Origin: Catenovulum agarivorans DS-2
Lineage (GTDB): Bacteria > Pseudomonadota > Gammaproteobacteria > Enterobacterales > Alteromonadaceae
Direction: 5' to 3'
Length of the DNA: 64,000 nt
Assembly: GCF_000568405.1 (NCBI RefSeq)
Contig: NZ_ARZY01000001.1
Span: forward strand, 124,001-188,000
The translations under genes and the position numbers were made by a program. This document shows positions 8,974-17,034 of the stretch, one piece after another. Below the pieces are notes generated by a model. That model was not told the origin of the DNA and searched no databases. It was given only the letters and a program-made list of their open reading frames with translations. Every line of letters starts with the position of its first letter. The first letter of the stretch is position 1.

Positions 8974-10131
8974 TTACGATTCCTCGGTATGGCTACTACG
9001 GTTAACGTAACAGCCTAATTCAGTATAATCAGACACGCTTGGTTTTAACTCGCGAATGGCTGATTGCATGTTTTCAGACTGAAGATTTTCGGTTACGTCA
9101 ATATAAAACATTTCTTCCCAAGGGCGTCCTTTAATTGGCCGTGACTCAATTTTACACATGCTGATGTTAAACTGCTTAAATATCATCAAAGCGTCTACCA
9201 AAGCGCCGGGGCGCTGGCCAACTGATAAGATTAACGATGTTTTAGCCGCACAGGTCATAGGCACTGTGACTGGCTCTCGCGCAACCACAATAAAGCGCGT
9301 TTGATTGTCTTTTTGGTTTGCAACGTCCGCTCGGATCGATTGTAAACCATAATGTTTGCCAGCTTCAGCGCTACCCAGCACTGCAACACTAGGGTCGTTT
9401 ATTTTTTTGACTTCAGATAAGGCAGTTGAAGTGCTGTCTGTTACCACAATTTCGACATCGTTTAACTCGTTTAAAAAGTCACTGCATTGTGCAACAGGTT
9501 GATGATGGCCATATATGGTGGTAATTTTTGACAAGTCGCTCTCACAGGCAACAAGTAAGTTATGTTTTACTGGGATATATAGTTCGTCGATTATTTTAAG
9601 TCGTGTGGTTTGGAGTAAATCGTATACTTCATTGATACTGCCAGATGAAGTATTTTCTATTGGTAATACACCAACATCCGCGTCTTTATCTTCAACCGCA
9701 GCGAAAATGTCGTCGAAACTTTTGCAACCAACGTCGATTAAACCGCCGTTTAAACCTGTTAAATATTTTTCAACCGCAGAATGGCTATATGACCCTTTGC
9801 TACCCAAATAAGCAACTTTATAGTCGGCACTTTTTAGATTCGGGTTGTTTAATTGCATTAAATAGTCTTGTTGCAATTCAACCGAATCTTCAATAATGGT
9901 GCGGTAGACACTATGGATATAGTCGCTTTTCAAACCGAGCTTTTTGCCTTTGTTTGACAAATTTTGTAACAACAGAGTTTCGCGATAGCTGTCTCGGACC
10001 GGTTTTTGATCTTGAACTTTACTTTTTACAACCTGAATACTCAATGCTCGGCGTTGTGCCAATAAAGACAATAGCTGTTCGTCTAAGTTGGTTATATCAA
10101 CTCTAATTTTATCTAAATCTATTTTTTCCAT
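8974..10131 (-). CDS. pheA: Chorismate mutase / prephenate dehydratase (P-protein)
   Basis: A bifunctional 385-residue enzyme turning chorismate into prephenate and then phenylpyruvate for phenylalanine synthesis. Domains in order: an AroQ-type chorismate mutase helix bundle (residues 1-90, with LDEQLLSLLAQRR), a prephenate dehydratase domain (from VAYLGSKGSYSH; IENTSSGSINEVYDLL and a TRFIVV stretch typical of the catalytic site), and a C-terminal ACT regulatory domain (LSVGQRPGALVDAL and KIESRPIKGRPWEEMFYID) that would bind phenylalanine for feedback inhibition. The ATG at 10131 is preferred; a TTG five codons upstream is in frame. Neither has a clear ribosome-binding site. I see no phenylalanine-rich leader peptide upstream. 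Confidence 0.95.
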   Translation of the reverse strand: MEKIDLDKIRVDITNLDEQLLSLLAQRRALSIQVVKSKVQDQKPVRDSYRETLLLQNLSNKGKKLGLKSDYIHSVYRTIIEDSVELQQDYLMQLNNPNLKSADYKVAYLGSKGSYSHSAVEKYLTGLNGGLIDVGCKSFDDIFAAVEDKDADVGVLPIENTSSGSINEVYDLLQTTRLKIIDELYIPVKHNLLVACESDLSKITTIYGHHQPVAQCSDFLNELNDVEIVVTDSTSTALSEVKKINDPSVAVLGSAEAGKHYGLQSIRADVANQKDNQTRFIVVAREPVTVPMTCAAKTSLILSVGQRPGALVDALMIFKQFNISMCKIESRPIKGRPWEEMFYIDVTENLQSENMQSAIRELKPSVSDYTELGCYVNRSSHTEES

Positions 10132-10423
10132 GGTTTGAACGTTCAAAACTTTTGTAAGGTCGAGAAATTGCGCTAACTATAGCGAATTCCACACATTTAA
10201 TAAAATAAATATTGCCTTGACGCTGTAGAGCGATTTTAACCCCCGTCAGTTTTTATGTGCGACATAGCTTACATGGGTCAATATTGCAAAATTATGGATA
10301 GAAAATTGATTACTTTGTTGGCTTGTACTGAGTATTAATGAAAAAAATGCTTGACTAATAGTCGGTAAAAAGCGGTAATGGAGCTGTATAATTCTTATAA
10401 TATTGAACAATTTTTGGTAGCTG

Positions 10424-12976
10424 ATGATGAAAGCATTGCAAAGACACATAATCTTTGCCGCCATCGGTGGGGTGATTTTCTTTATTCTGCTTGGGCTGGC
10501 GTCACTTCACGCACTTGATAAGTGGCAGAATTCCTATCGTTTACAAATCGTCCATAGTCAGGCCAAATATGTTCAACAAGTGTTCGATAAATTACTGGTT
10601 GATACTCAGTATCAACATGGTCTGTTTTTGCGCCAGCAAGTCACAAGCTACAACCCTGCCCATTTAGAAGCTGATTTCACCTTGTGTTTTAGCCAGCCTG
10701 AGCGCACTAAGTGTGCGATTTCACCTACAAGCATGCCCGCACAGTTCGATTCTCAACAGTTAGAGAGAAAATTGATTCAAGTTGTTGACCGTTACAACAC
10801 TGATAAAGTCGGTATTGTACAACTAGCCAAGCAGCAAATCGCGATTGTTGCAATGAGTTATCAAAACGAACAAGCTTTTATCCAAGGATACCTGTTACCG
10901 CATCAAGGTGCTGACGTGACTGTTGAACCGTTTCAAATAGGCGTTCATACCAATGCGTACGTCACCGCGGATTTAATTAACCCGCAAGCAAAATGGGCGA
11001 TTCCAGTTGCTGTTGCACCCTTTTCATTTTACGCTCAGCCCGTTGTTTGGTTGGCAGGCTTGATATGTTTGCTTTCAGCATTAATGAGCTTTTATATTTA
11101 TCTAACACATTATAAAAAATCACGTCAAAGCCTTAACCGCTTGACCGCTGAAGTTTCAAACATCAAAGCGAATGATGAATCAACTCAACAAGTTGGTAGT
11201 TATCAAGTTGAAGGGGTGGGTGAGCTAGCAGGGTCGATTAATGGCATGTTAGAAGAGCTATTTGCTGCCAAAGAGTTTAACAAAGTGACATTAAACTCTA
11301 TCGGCGATGCCGTTATCACTACGGACTTAAATGGCATTGTCACTTACTGCAACTCAACAACCTTTAAGATTATAAAAGCAGCTGAAACTGATATTGTGGG
11401 TAAACATATTGCGGATGTTTTACCTTTTGTTGAGCCTGAAGATTCTAAACGCCTGCGTCACGCGTTAAGAGATTTGGTGAAAAATGCCGAGCAAATTGAT
11501 GGTGCTAGTGAACGCTGTATGCATAGGATTAATCGCGAGCTTGAAGTTTTATATATAGAAAAGCACATCACGACCTTACGCAACCCTGCGAAGGAATTGG
11601 TTGGAACTGTTATGGTGTTGCGTGATATGACGCAAAGCGAGCGCCTACGTAAAAAGCTTAACTTTCAAGCTAGCTATGATGTTGTGACTAAACTGTTAAA
11701 TCGACACAAATTCGAAGAAATGCTGAATGAATCTGTACATAACGCAAAAATGGAGCAACGCTCACATGTGCTGTGTTTGATTGATTTGGATAGATTTAAG
11801 TTGATTAACGATAGTGCTGGCCATGCTGCAGGTGATCAACTGCTATATGAAGTAGGTAGTATCTTTCGTTCATACTTACGCAAAACCGACGTATGTGCGC
11901 GGATTGGCGGTGACGAATATGGCATTATTTTATTTGATGCTCATTTGGAACATGGTCTAACCATATTTGAAAAAATACTCTCGCAAATTAAAGAATACCG
12001 CTTTATTTGGGGCGGAAAAATTCATTCTATCGGGGCGAGTTTCGGGATAACGCAAATAACGTCTGATACACATAATGCAGCCGAAGCAAGGCGTGAAGCT
12101 GATGCCGCTTGTTATATGGCAAAAAATATCGGCATGAACAACCTACGTGTGTTTGATGTGAATAACGAAAAATTGAATAACCATCATCAAGCGCCGCGCT
12201 GGGCTGCACGAATTAACGATGCGTTGGTGAACGACAAATTTGTATTGTTCTTTCAACGGATTAATCCAACTTGTGGTAAAAGCGAACGTGAACATATAGA
12301 AATATTGCTAAGGATGCAGGACAAAGATGGCATTTTGTTATCACCTAATATGTTTTTGCCTGCTGCCGAACGCTTTAGATTAACACCTAAGATTGACCGC
12401 TGGGTGATTAAACGAGTTTTTCGATGGATTTCTTCTCGGCCACAACTTTGGCAAAAAGTAACTTTGTCGGTTAATTTGTCAGGTGAATCACTTAACGATG
12501 AGAAGTTGTTTTCTTATATTATCGATTTACACGAAAAGATTGGTTTTCCACCAGAGACCATCTGTTTTGAAGTGACAGAAACAGCTGCTGTTGCCAATTT
12601 AGTAGTCGGTCGTGAGCTGATAACTAAACTGCAAGCTCATGGCTTTACGTTTGCTTTAGATGACTTCGGAAAGGGGTTCTCGTCTTACAGTTACCTACAA
12701 AACTTGCCGGCTGAGTACGTAAAAATCGATGGTGGTTTTGTAAAACAAATGACTGAGAATGTCAGAGATCGTGAAATTGTCCGTTCTATTCATCAAATCA
12801 GCGCAGTTATGGGTATGAAAACCATAGCAGAGTATGTAGAAGATGATTCTATCCTAGAAGCGTTACGCGAAATTGGTGTTGATTATGCGCAAGGTTTTGG
12901 CATTCAAAAGCCCGCTGAATTAGCCAGTTTTATCCCAATCGAACAAGTGCTCAATGAGGCTGAAGTAGAAACTTAA
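10424..12976 (+). CDS. Membrane PAS-GGDEF-EAL cyclic-di-GMP protein
   Basis: An 850-residue membrane protein with a span at about residues 8-30, a periplasmic region of about 175 residues, and a second span near 205-228. A PAS domain follows (from about 287, NSIGDAVITTDLNGIV), then GGDEF (GGDEY near residue 494, with the inhibitory-site motif RKTD five residues before it), then EAL (EILLR near 626). EAL catalytic residues appear kept: NLSG, FEVTET, DDFGKGFSS, VKIDGGF, EYVED. Both cyclic-di-GMP synthesis and breakdown are possible, though GGDEY departs from the commonest form. The stop overlaps the next, convergent gene by 4 bases. What its periplasmic part senses is unknown. Confidence 0.88.
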   Translation: MMKALQRHIIFAAIGGVIFFILLGLASLHALDKWQNSYRLQIVHSQAKYVQQVFDKLLVDTQYQHGLFLRQQVTSYNPAHLEADFTLCFSQPERTKCAISPTSMPAQFDSQQLERKLIQVVDRYNTDKVGIVQLAKQQIAIVAMSYQNEQAFIQGYLLPHQGADVTVEPFQIGVHTNAYVTADLINPQAKWAIPVAVAPFSFYAQPVVWLAGLICLLSALMSFYIYLTHYKKSRQSLNRLTAEVSNIKANDESTQQVGSYQVEGVGELAGSINGMLEELFAAKEFNKVTLNSIGDAVITTDLNGIVTYCNSTTFKIIKAAETDIVGKHIADVLPFVEPEDSKRLRHALRDLVKNAEQIDGASERCMHRINRELEVLYIEKHITTLRNPAKELVGTVMVLRDMTQSERLRKKLNFQASYDVVTKLLNRHKFEEMLNESVHNAKMEQRSHVLCLIDLDRFKLINDSAGHAAGDQLLYEVGSIFRSYLRKTDVCARIGGDEYGIILFDAHLEHGLTIFEKILSQIKEYRFIWGGKIHSIGASFGITQITSDTHNAAEARREADAACYMAKNIGMNNLRVFDVNNEKLNNHHQAPRWAARINDALVNDKFVLFFQRINPTCGKSEREHIEILLRMQDKDGILLSPNMFLPAAERFRLTPKIDRWVIKRVFRWISSRPQLWQKVTLSVNLSGESLNDEKLFSYIIDLHEKIGFPPETICFEVTETAAVANLVVGRELITKLQAHGFTFALDDFGKGFSSYSYLQNLPAEYVKIDGGFVKQMTENVRDREIVRSIHQISAVMGMKTIAEYVEDDSILEALREIGVDYAQGFGIQKPAELASFIPIEQVLNEAEVET

Positions 12977-14649
12977 GCTGAAATTGAATCATGTTGTGTT
13001 GTCGCCTGTTCTGAATCGAATAGGCAATAACAATTCCGACCTTGGTTTTTTGCCTGATAGAGTGCAATGTCTGCATGCGTAAGTGCTTGACTCAAATCTA
13101 ATTCAACTTCACTGATACCCAAGCTTACGGTCAAATCAATTGACGAACCATTCGGTAGAAAGATTTTTTCTGCGGTGATGATGTCTAAAATCCGTTGCGC
13201 GACAGCTGATGCATCATCTATATGGCAGTCCACCATCAAAATTGCGAACTCTTCGCCGCCAACTCTAGCCAATATATCATGGCTTCTGACGATAGATTGG
13301 CTAATGCGCTGAGTGATTTGAATTAACGCAGCATCGCCTGCGTCATGCCCATAAGTGTCATTTATTTTTTTGAAGTAGTCGATATCAAGCATGATCACGG
13401 CGCAATCTAGTTGTTTTCGCATCGAAAGCTTTAGTATCGCGTCACCTTTTTCAAAAAATGCGCGGCGATTATATATTTTAGTTAGCGGGTCAGTTAGAGC
13501 TTGAGCTTTTAACTCGTTGTTGGCTTTGATGAGTTTCTTTTCGGCATACTCACGTCTGCTTATTTCGCGTTTGAGTGAAGCTGATAAATAAAAGAAGCGC
13601 CAAGCTAATATTGATAGCACTAAAATAATAAATAACGAAATGATAATTGTATGAATGAGTATTCGGGTATTTTCTATTGGTTTGCGGTAAATTAAGTTAT
13701 CAATTTCGCTGATATCTGGATTGTATCCAGCCATATTCAGTTGGATATAGTCGTTGGCAATTGTTTTCCATCTGTCTGGGTTCATATGCCCAAGTTGTAC
13801 CAGTTCGGGCATGATAAGCTTTTTTAGTTGCTGAGCTTCAAACTGTAAATGCTGCAAGCTTTTATCGGTTGCATATTTTTCGTGAATAATTTTAACGGAT
13901 TCGTCTATGTGGTTCAGAGCATATTGCCAACCTTTGAGTGAAGCATCTCTAAATCTTTCAACCACTCTTGGGTTCGCGTGTGCAAAATGTTCATGGGTAA
14001 TCAGTACATCACTATAAAAGTTTACCCCATAGTCTTTGGGTTTGATTACATTGTACTCATAACCAGCTTGTTGTATTTGATAGGGCTCATTTGATTGGTA
14101 GGCATTTAATGCGGCCACATTGCCTACAATCAAATCATCGACGCTGGCGTGTGCCGTTACTAAATTTAACGCGTCGATATTAAAGCCTTCTTTGCTAAAT
14201 ATCGTCAGTAACTCAGCACTTTCTGGTTGGGGTAAAATCGGCAGAGGCTCATTTACGATATCTTGCGGTGTGGAAAATCCATTCTTTTTCAATGTAAGCC
14301 AAATCAGTGGCGACGATTGCATCAGCGCAGCTAATGCAACGATAGGCTTAGATTGCATTCGATGAATGGCGACTGCTGAGCTGCTAATCGCAAAATCAGC
14401 TTGGTTATTTAAAATAGCATCCACGGGCGCAGGGCTATTTGAGCTGTACGGAATAATTCTTACGTCGAGACCAAATTGCTCGTATAAGCCTTTTTCTTTA
14501 GCAATATAATATCCAGCAAACTGAAATTGATGCTTCCAGCGTAGTTGCAGTGAAATGTCTTTTAACTTGGCATTGGCTGGTAAACTAGTACAACCAAGCA
14601 TAGTCAAAAAAACTGCGAACAAGATTGCTATTCGTTGTCTTTTGGTCAT
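12973..14649 (-). CDS. NMT1/THI5-like periplasmic sensor diguanylate cyclase
   Basis: A 558-residue membrane protein: an N-terminal signal segment with a possible lipobox (LTMLGC), then an NMT1/THI5-like solute-binding domain (about residues 35-260, starting LQLRWKHQFQFAGYYIAKEKG), a membrane span near 331-352, a short coiled coil, and a GGDEF domain. The active site is GGEEF (near residue 464), preceded by RSHD at the spacing of the inhibitory I-site, so it looks like an active, feedback-inhibited diguanylate cyclase. NMT1-like proteins bind pyrimidine-type precursors or sulfonates in ABC transporters; here the fold probably serves as receptor. The lipobox and a transmembrane span together are odd, and the cysteine may simply lie in a signal anchor. 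Confidence 0.88.
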   Translation of the reverse strand: MTKRQRIAILFAVFLTMLGCTSLPANAKLKDISLQLRWKHQFQFAGYYIAKEKGLYEQFGLDVRIIPYSSNSPAPVDAILNNQADFAISSSAVAIHRMQSKPIVALAALMQSSPLIWLTLKKNGFSTPQDIVNEPLPILPQPESAELLTIFSKEGFNIDALNLVTAHASVDDLIVGNVAALNAYQSNEPYQIQQAGYEYNVIKPKDYGVNFYSDVLITHEHFAHANPRVVERFRDASLKGWQYALNHIDESVKIIHEKYATDKSLQHLQFEAQQLKKLIMPELVQLGHMNPDRWKTIANDYIQLNMAGYNPDISEIDNLIYRKPIENTRILIHTIIISLFIILVLSILAWRFFYLSASLKREISRREYAEKKLIKANNELKAQALTDPLTKIYNRRAFFEKGDAILKLSMRKQLDCAVIMLDIDYFKKINDTYGHDAGDAALIQITQRISQSIVRSHDILARVGGEEFAILMVDCHIDDASAVAQRILDIITAEKIFLPNGSSIDLTVSLGISEVELDLSQALTHADIALYQAKNQGRNCYCLFDSEQATTQHDSISA

Positions 14650-14780
14650 GCTATAACCCCCGAGCTCCTTGCTTAAGGCTAATCTATTTTTATTGGTTAG
14701 TACAACTATATTGACAAATAATCTCTAAAACTCGGGTATACTTTGCTAAGAGAAAATTATAACAAGGTTAAACACTTATT

Positions 14781-16430
14781 ATGGAAAGCTTAAATCAATT
14801 TCTACTTTTATTAGATAGCCTATTGGGCAGTGCAGCATACTTCCCATATGTGTTGTTGTGTGTTGGTGCATTTTTCACCATTTATCTTAAGTTTCCACAA
14901 CTGCGTTATTTCCGTTCTAGTTGGCAGTGTTTATTTCGTCGCAGCCAAGAAAACACACCTGGTGATACTTCTCATTTTCAAGCATTAACTACGGCACTGT
15001 CTGGCACAGTCGGGACTGGTAACATTGGTGGGGTCGGTTTGGCCATTTATTTAGGTGGGCCTGCTGCGCTTTTTTGGATGTGGATGACAGCATTTGTTGG
15101 CATGGCGACTAAATATGTTGAAGTAACACTGTCGCATAAGTATCGAGTGCAAACTGCGGACGGTAGTTTTGCGGGTGGCCCTATGTATTATATGGACCGT
15201 AAACTAAACATGCGATGGCTAGCGATTATTTTTGCTATTGCAGCGGTTGTCAGTGCGTTTGGTATTGGCGCAATGCCGCAGATAAATAATATAGCACAAG
15301 CGATGCAAGCAACTTTTGCGCTGCAACCAGCTGTGACTGGTGGAGTATTAGCTATTTTGTTGGCTTTGGTGATTATTGGTGGCATTCAACGTATTGCTAA
15401 AGTAACCGCGAAAATAGTCCCTTTTATGGCAGCTTTATATATTATTGGTGGTTTAGCTGTAGCAACTTATCAGGCGGACAATATTCTACCTAGCTTACAA
15501 GCAATCGTATCTGGGGTCTTTACCGGTAGTGCTGCTGTAGGTGGCTTTTTAGGCGCAAGTTTTGCTTTTGCGTTTAGTCGGGGTGTCAACAGAGGGTTAT
15601 TTTCGAACGAAGCTGGCGCGGGCTCTTCACCAATTGCCCATGCCAGCGCTAAAACAACTCAGCCAGTTGATGAAGGTAAGGTCGCTTTATTAGAGCCTTT
15701 TATCGATACCATTATTTTATGCACAATCACGGGGTTGGTTATTTTGTCATCTAATGTATGGCATCAAAAACATCAAAATAAATTTGCCTACTCGGATACC
15801 TATGTATTGTCGCAAAAGTATGTTGAAAATGATGCAAAAGATAAACAACAATTATTTGCTTGGTTAAACCAACAAAACAGTGAGGTTGAACTTTATTCAG
15901 GCAAACTACAGGTTGAAAATGGTGTGCTGGTTAATGACAGTGTGACGTTAATTCACGCCAGATCAATTGCCGAGGCTGTTACATTTTCTAACCCAAGTGG
16001 TCAGTTATACTCAGGTGAAATAGAAGTTAAAGCAGGCAAAATAACCCCTAACCATGTTGATATCAATGGGTTATCGCTGATTCACTCAACTGCACTGACA
16101 GCCAAAGCATTTAATCAAGGATGGTTTGGTGACTGGGGGCAATATATAGTGACATTTTCGATCTTGTTATTTGCCTTCTCTACCTCCATATCATGGAGTT
16201 ATTATGGTGACCGCGCTATGGTATATTTATTCGGAAATGGCTCTGTCATTTATTTTCGAATTAGTTATATACTCGGTTTTTTCGTAGCGGCGATAGCAGA
16301 CACAACATTAATATGGAATTTAGCTGCAGTCGCAGTCGCATTTATGACATTACCAAATTTATTTGCAATTTTGCTGCTACACAAAGATATAAAACAAACT
16401 CAACAAAAAAGTGAACAAAAGGTGAATTGA
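14781..16430 (+). CDS. Sodium:alanine/glycine symporter family protein (AGCS)
   Basis: A 549-residue multi-span transporter of the AGCS family, which takes up alanine or glycine with sodium. Family motifs: [49 protein letters not shown], and [19 protein letters not shown]. It is longer than the usual 450-490 residues: a soluble insertion of about 100 residues (about 325-425, starting after SSNVWHQ) separates membrane spans and is mostly hydrophilic. An upstream stretch has TTGACA at 14711 and TATACT at 14737, but the 20-base spacing is too long for a good sigma-70 promoter. Downstream genes overlap or abut, so it may head a transcript. Confidence 0.9.
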   Translation: MESLNQFLLLLDSLLGSAAYFPYVLLCVGAFFTIYLKFPQLRYFRSSWQCLFRRSQENTPGDTSHFQALTTALSGTVGTGNIGGVGLAIYLGGPAALFWMWMTAFVGMATKYVEVTLSHKYRVQTADGSFAGGPMYYMDRKLNMRWLAIIFAIAAVVSAFGIGAMPQINNIAQAMQATFALQPAVTGGVLAILLALVIIGGIQRIAKVTAKIVPFMAALYIIGGLAVATYQADNILPSLQAIVSGVFTGSAAVGGFLGASFAFAFSRGVNRGLFSNEAGAGSSPIAHASAKTTQPVDEGKVALLEPFIDTIILCTITGLVILSSNVWHQKHQNKFAYSDTYVLSQKYVENDAKDKQQLFAWLNQQNSEVELYSGKLQVENGVLVNDSVTLIHARSIAEAVTFSNPSGQLYSGEIEVKAGKITPNHVDINGLSLIHSTALTAKAFNQGWFGDWGQYIVTFSILLFAFSTSISWSYYGDRAMVYLFGNGSVIYFRISYILGFFVAAIADTTLIWNLAAVAVAFMTLPNLFAILLLHKDIKQTQQKSEQKVN

Positions 16431-16759
16431 TGGCGTTAGTTCCTTGTCCCCAGTGTGGGAAACGCATTTCAGACAAAGCTCAAACATGCCAGCACTGCGA
16501 GCATGTATTGGTTGATGATCCAGAAAAGTTATCAACGCAGCGAAGAATACATAGAATTAAAAAAAGCTCCTCTCTTATAACCCATTCGTTTTTAGCTTTA
16601 ATTCTGTTTATTGGCGGGCTTGCGTATTCAAGCTGGTATGCTGAATCTGGCATGGGGCATGATAAAATCGCCTCTCAAGTCGTCGCTTTAGTGGGTTTGG
16701 TGTGGTACGTTGTCACCCGAATTCGAATTATGATGTTTAAACGTGAAAAGCAAGTATGA
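16430..16759 (+). CDS. Zinc-ribbon membrane protein
   Basis: A 109-residue protein starting at the ATG that overlaps the symporter stop (TGATG). The N-terminus is a zinc ribbon with two CxxC pairs (CPQCGKRI and CQHCEH). Two membrane spans follow (about residues 45-64 and 75-95), then a short basic tail. Such zinc-ribbon two-span proteins are common and mostly uncharacterised. Translational coupling to the symporter gene is suggested by the overlap, and the next gene also overlaps by 4 bases. No function can be given beyond likely metal binding at the inner membrane. Confidence 0.75.
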   Translation: MALVPCPQCGKRISDKAQTCQHCEHVLVDDPEKLSTQRRIHRIKKSSSLITHSFLALILFIGGLAYSSWYAESGMGHDKIASQVVALVGLVWYVVTRIRIMMFKREKQV

Positions 16760-17034
16760 ACTTTTTAGATTTGATTGATAACATGCCAGAAACTGTCTAC
16801 CAGTCACTATGTGAAGCGGTAGAAACGGGTAAGTGGCAAGATGGGCGAGTCGTTGACAGTGCCCAGCGAGAAAATATGTTGCAAGCCATTATGGCTTGGC
16901 AAGCAAAACATTTAAATTCTGACCAGCTGTTTACGGTCGGGGCTGATGGAAACGTTGTTGAAAAATCACGTTCAGAACTCAAAAAAAGCTTTGCAGAAGA
17001 TACTATAGTACGGTTTAAGCATGATGATATTTAA
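16756..17034 (+). CDS. yeaC: YeaC family protein (DUF1315)
   Basis: A 92-residue soluble protein matching the DUF1315/YeaC family in length and pattern: FLDLIDNMPETVYQSLCEAVETGKW followed by RENMLQAIMAWQAKH and a charged C-terminus. Function is unknown in the family. It overlaps the zinc-ribbon gene by 4 bases and the DUF349 gene by 14 bases, which suggests translational coupling. Confidence 0.85.
   Translation: MNFLDLIDNMPETVYQSLCEAVETGKWQDGRVVDSAQRENMLQAIMAWQAKHLNSDQLFTVGADGNVVEKSRSELKKSFAEDTIVRFKHDDI

Noticed and set aside
10132-10260. Possible attenuator or phenylalanine-rich leader peptide before pheA
   Set aside because: No Phe-rich short frame and no terminator hairpin with a T-run is present; only a short CGCTA/TAGCG inverted repeat at 10171-10184.
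10246-10464. 72-codon minus-strand frame upstream of and inside the PAS-GGDEF-EAL gene
   Set aside because: It overlaps the start of a well-supported gene, has no ribosome-binding site and its composition is not protein-like.
14711-14742. TTGACA and TATACT as a sigma-70 promoter of the symporter gene
   Set aside because: Both boxes look good but are 20 bases apart, beyond the usual 16-18 range.
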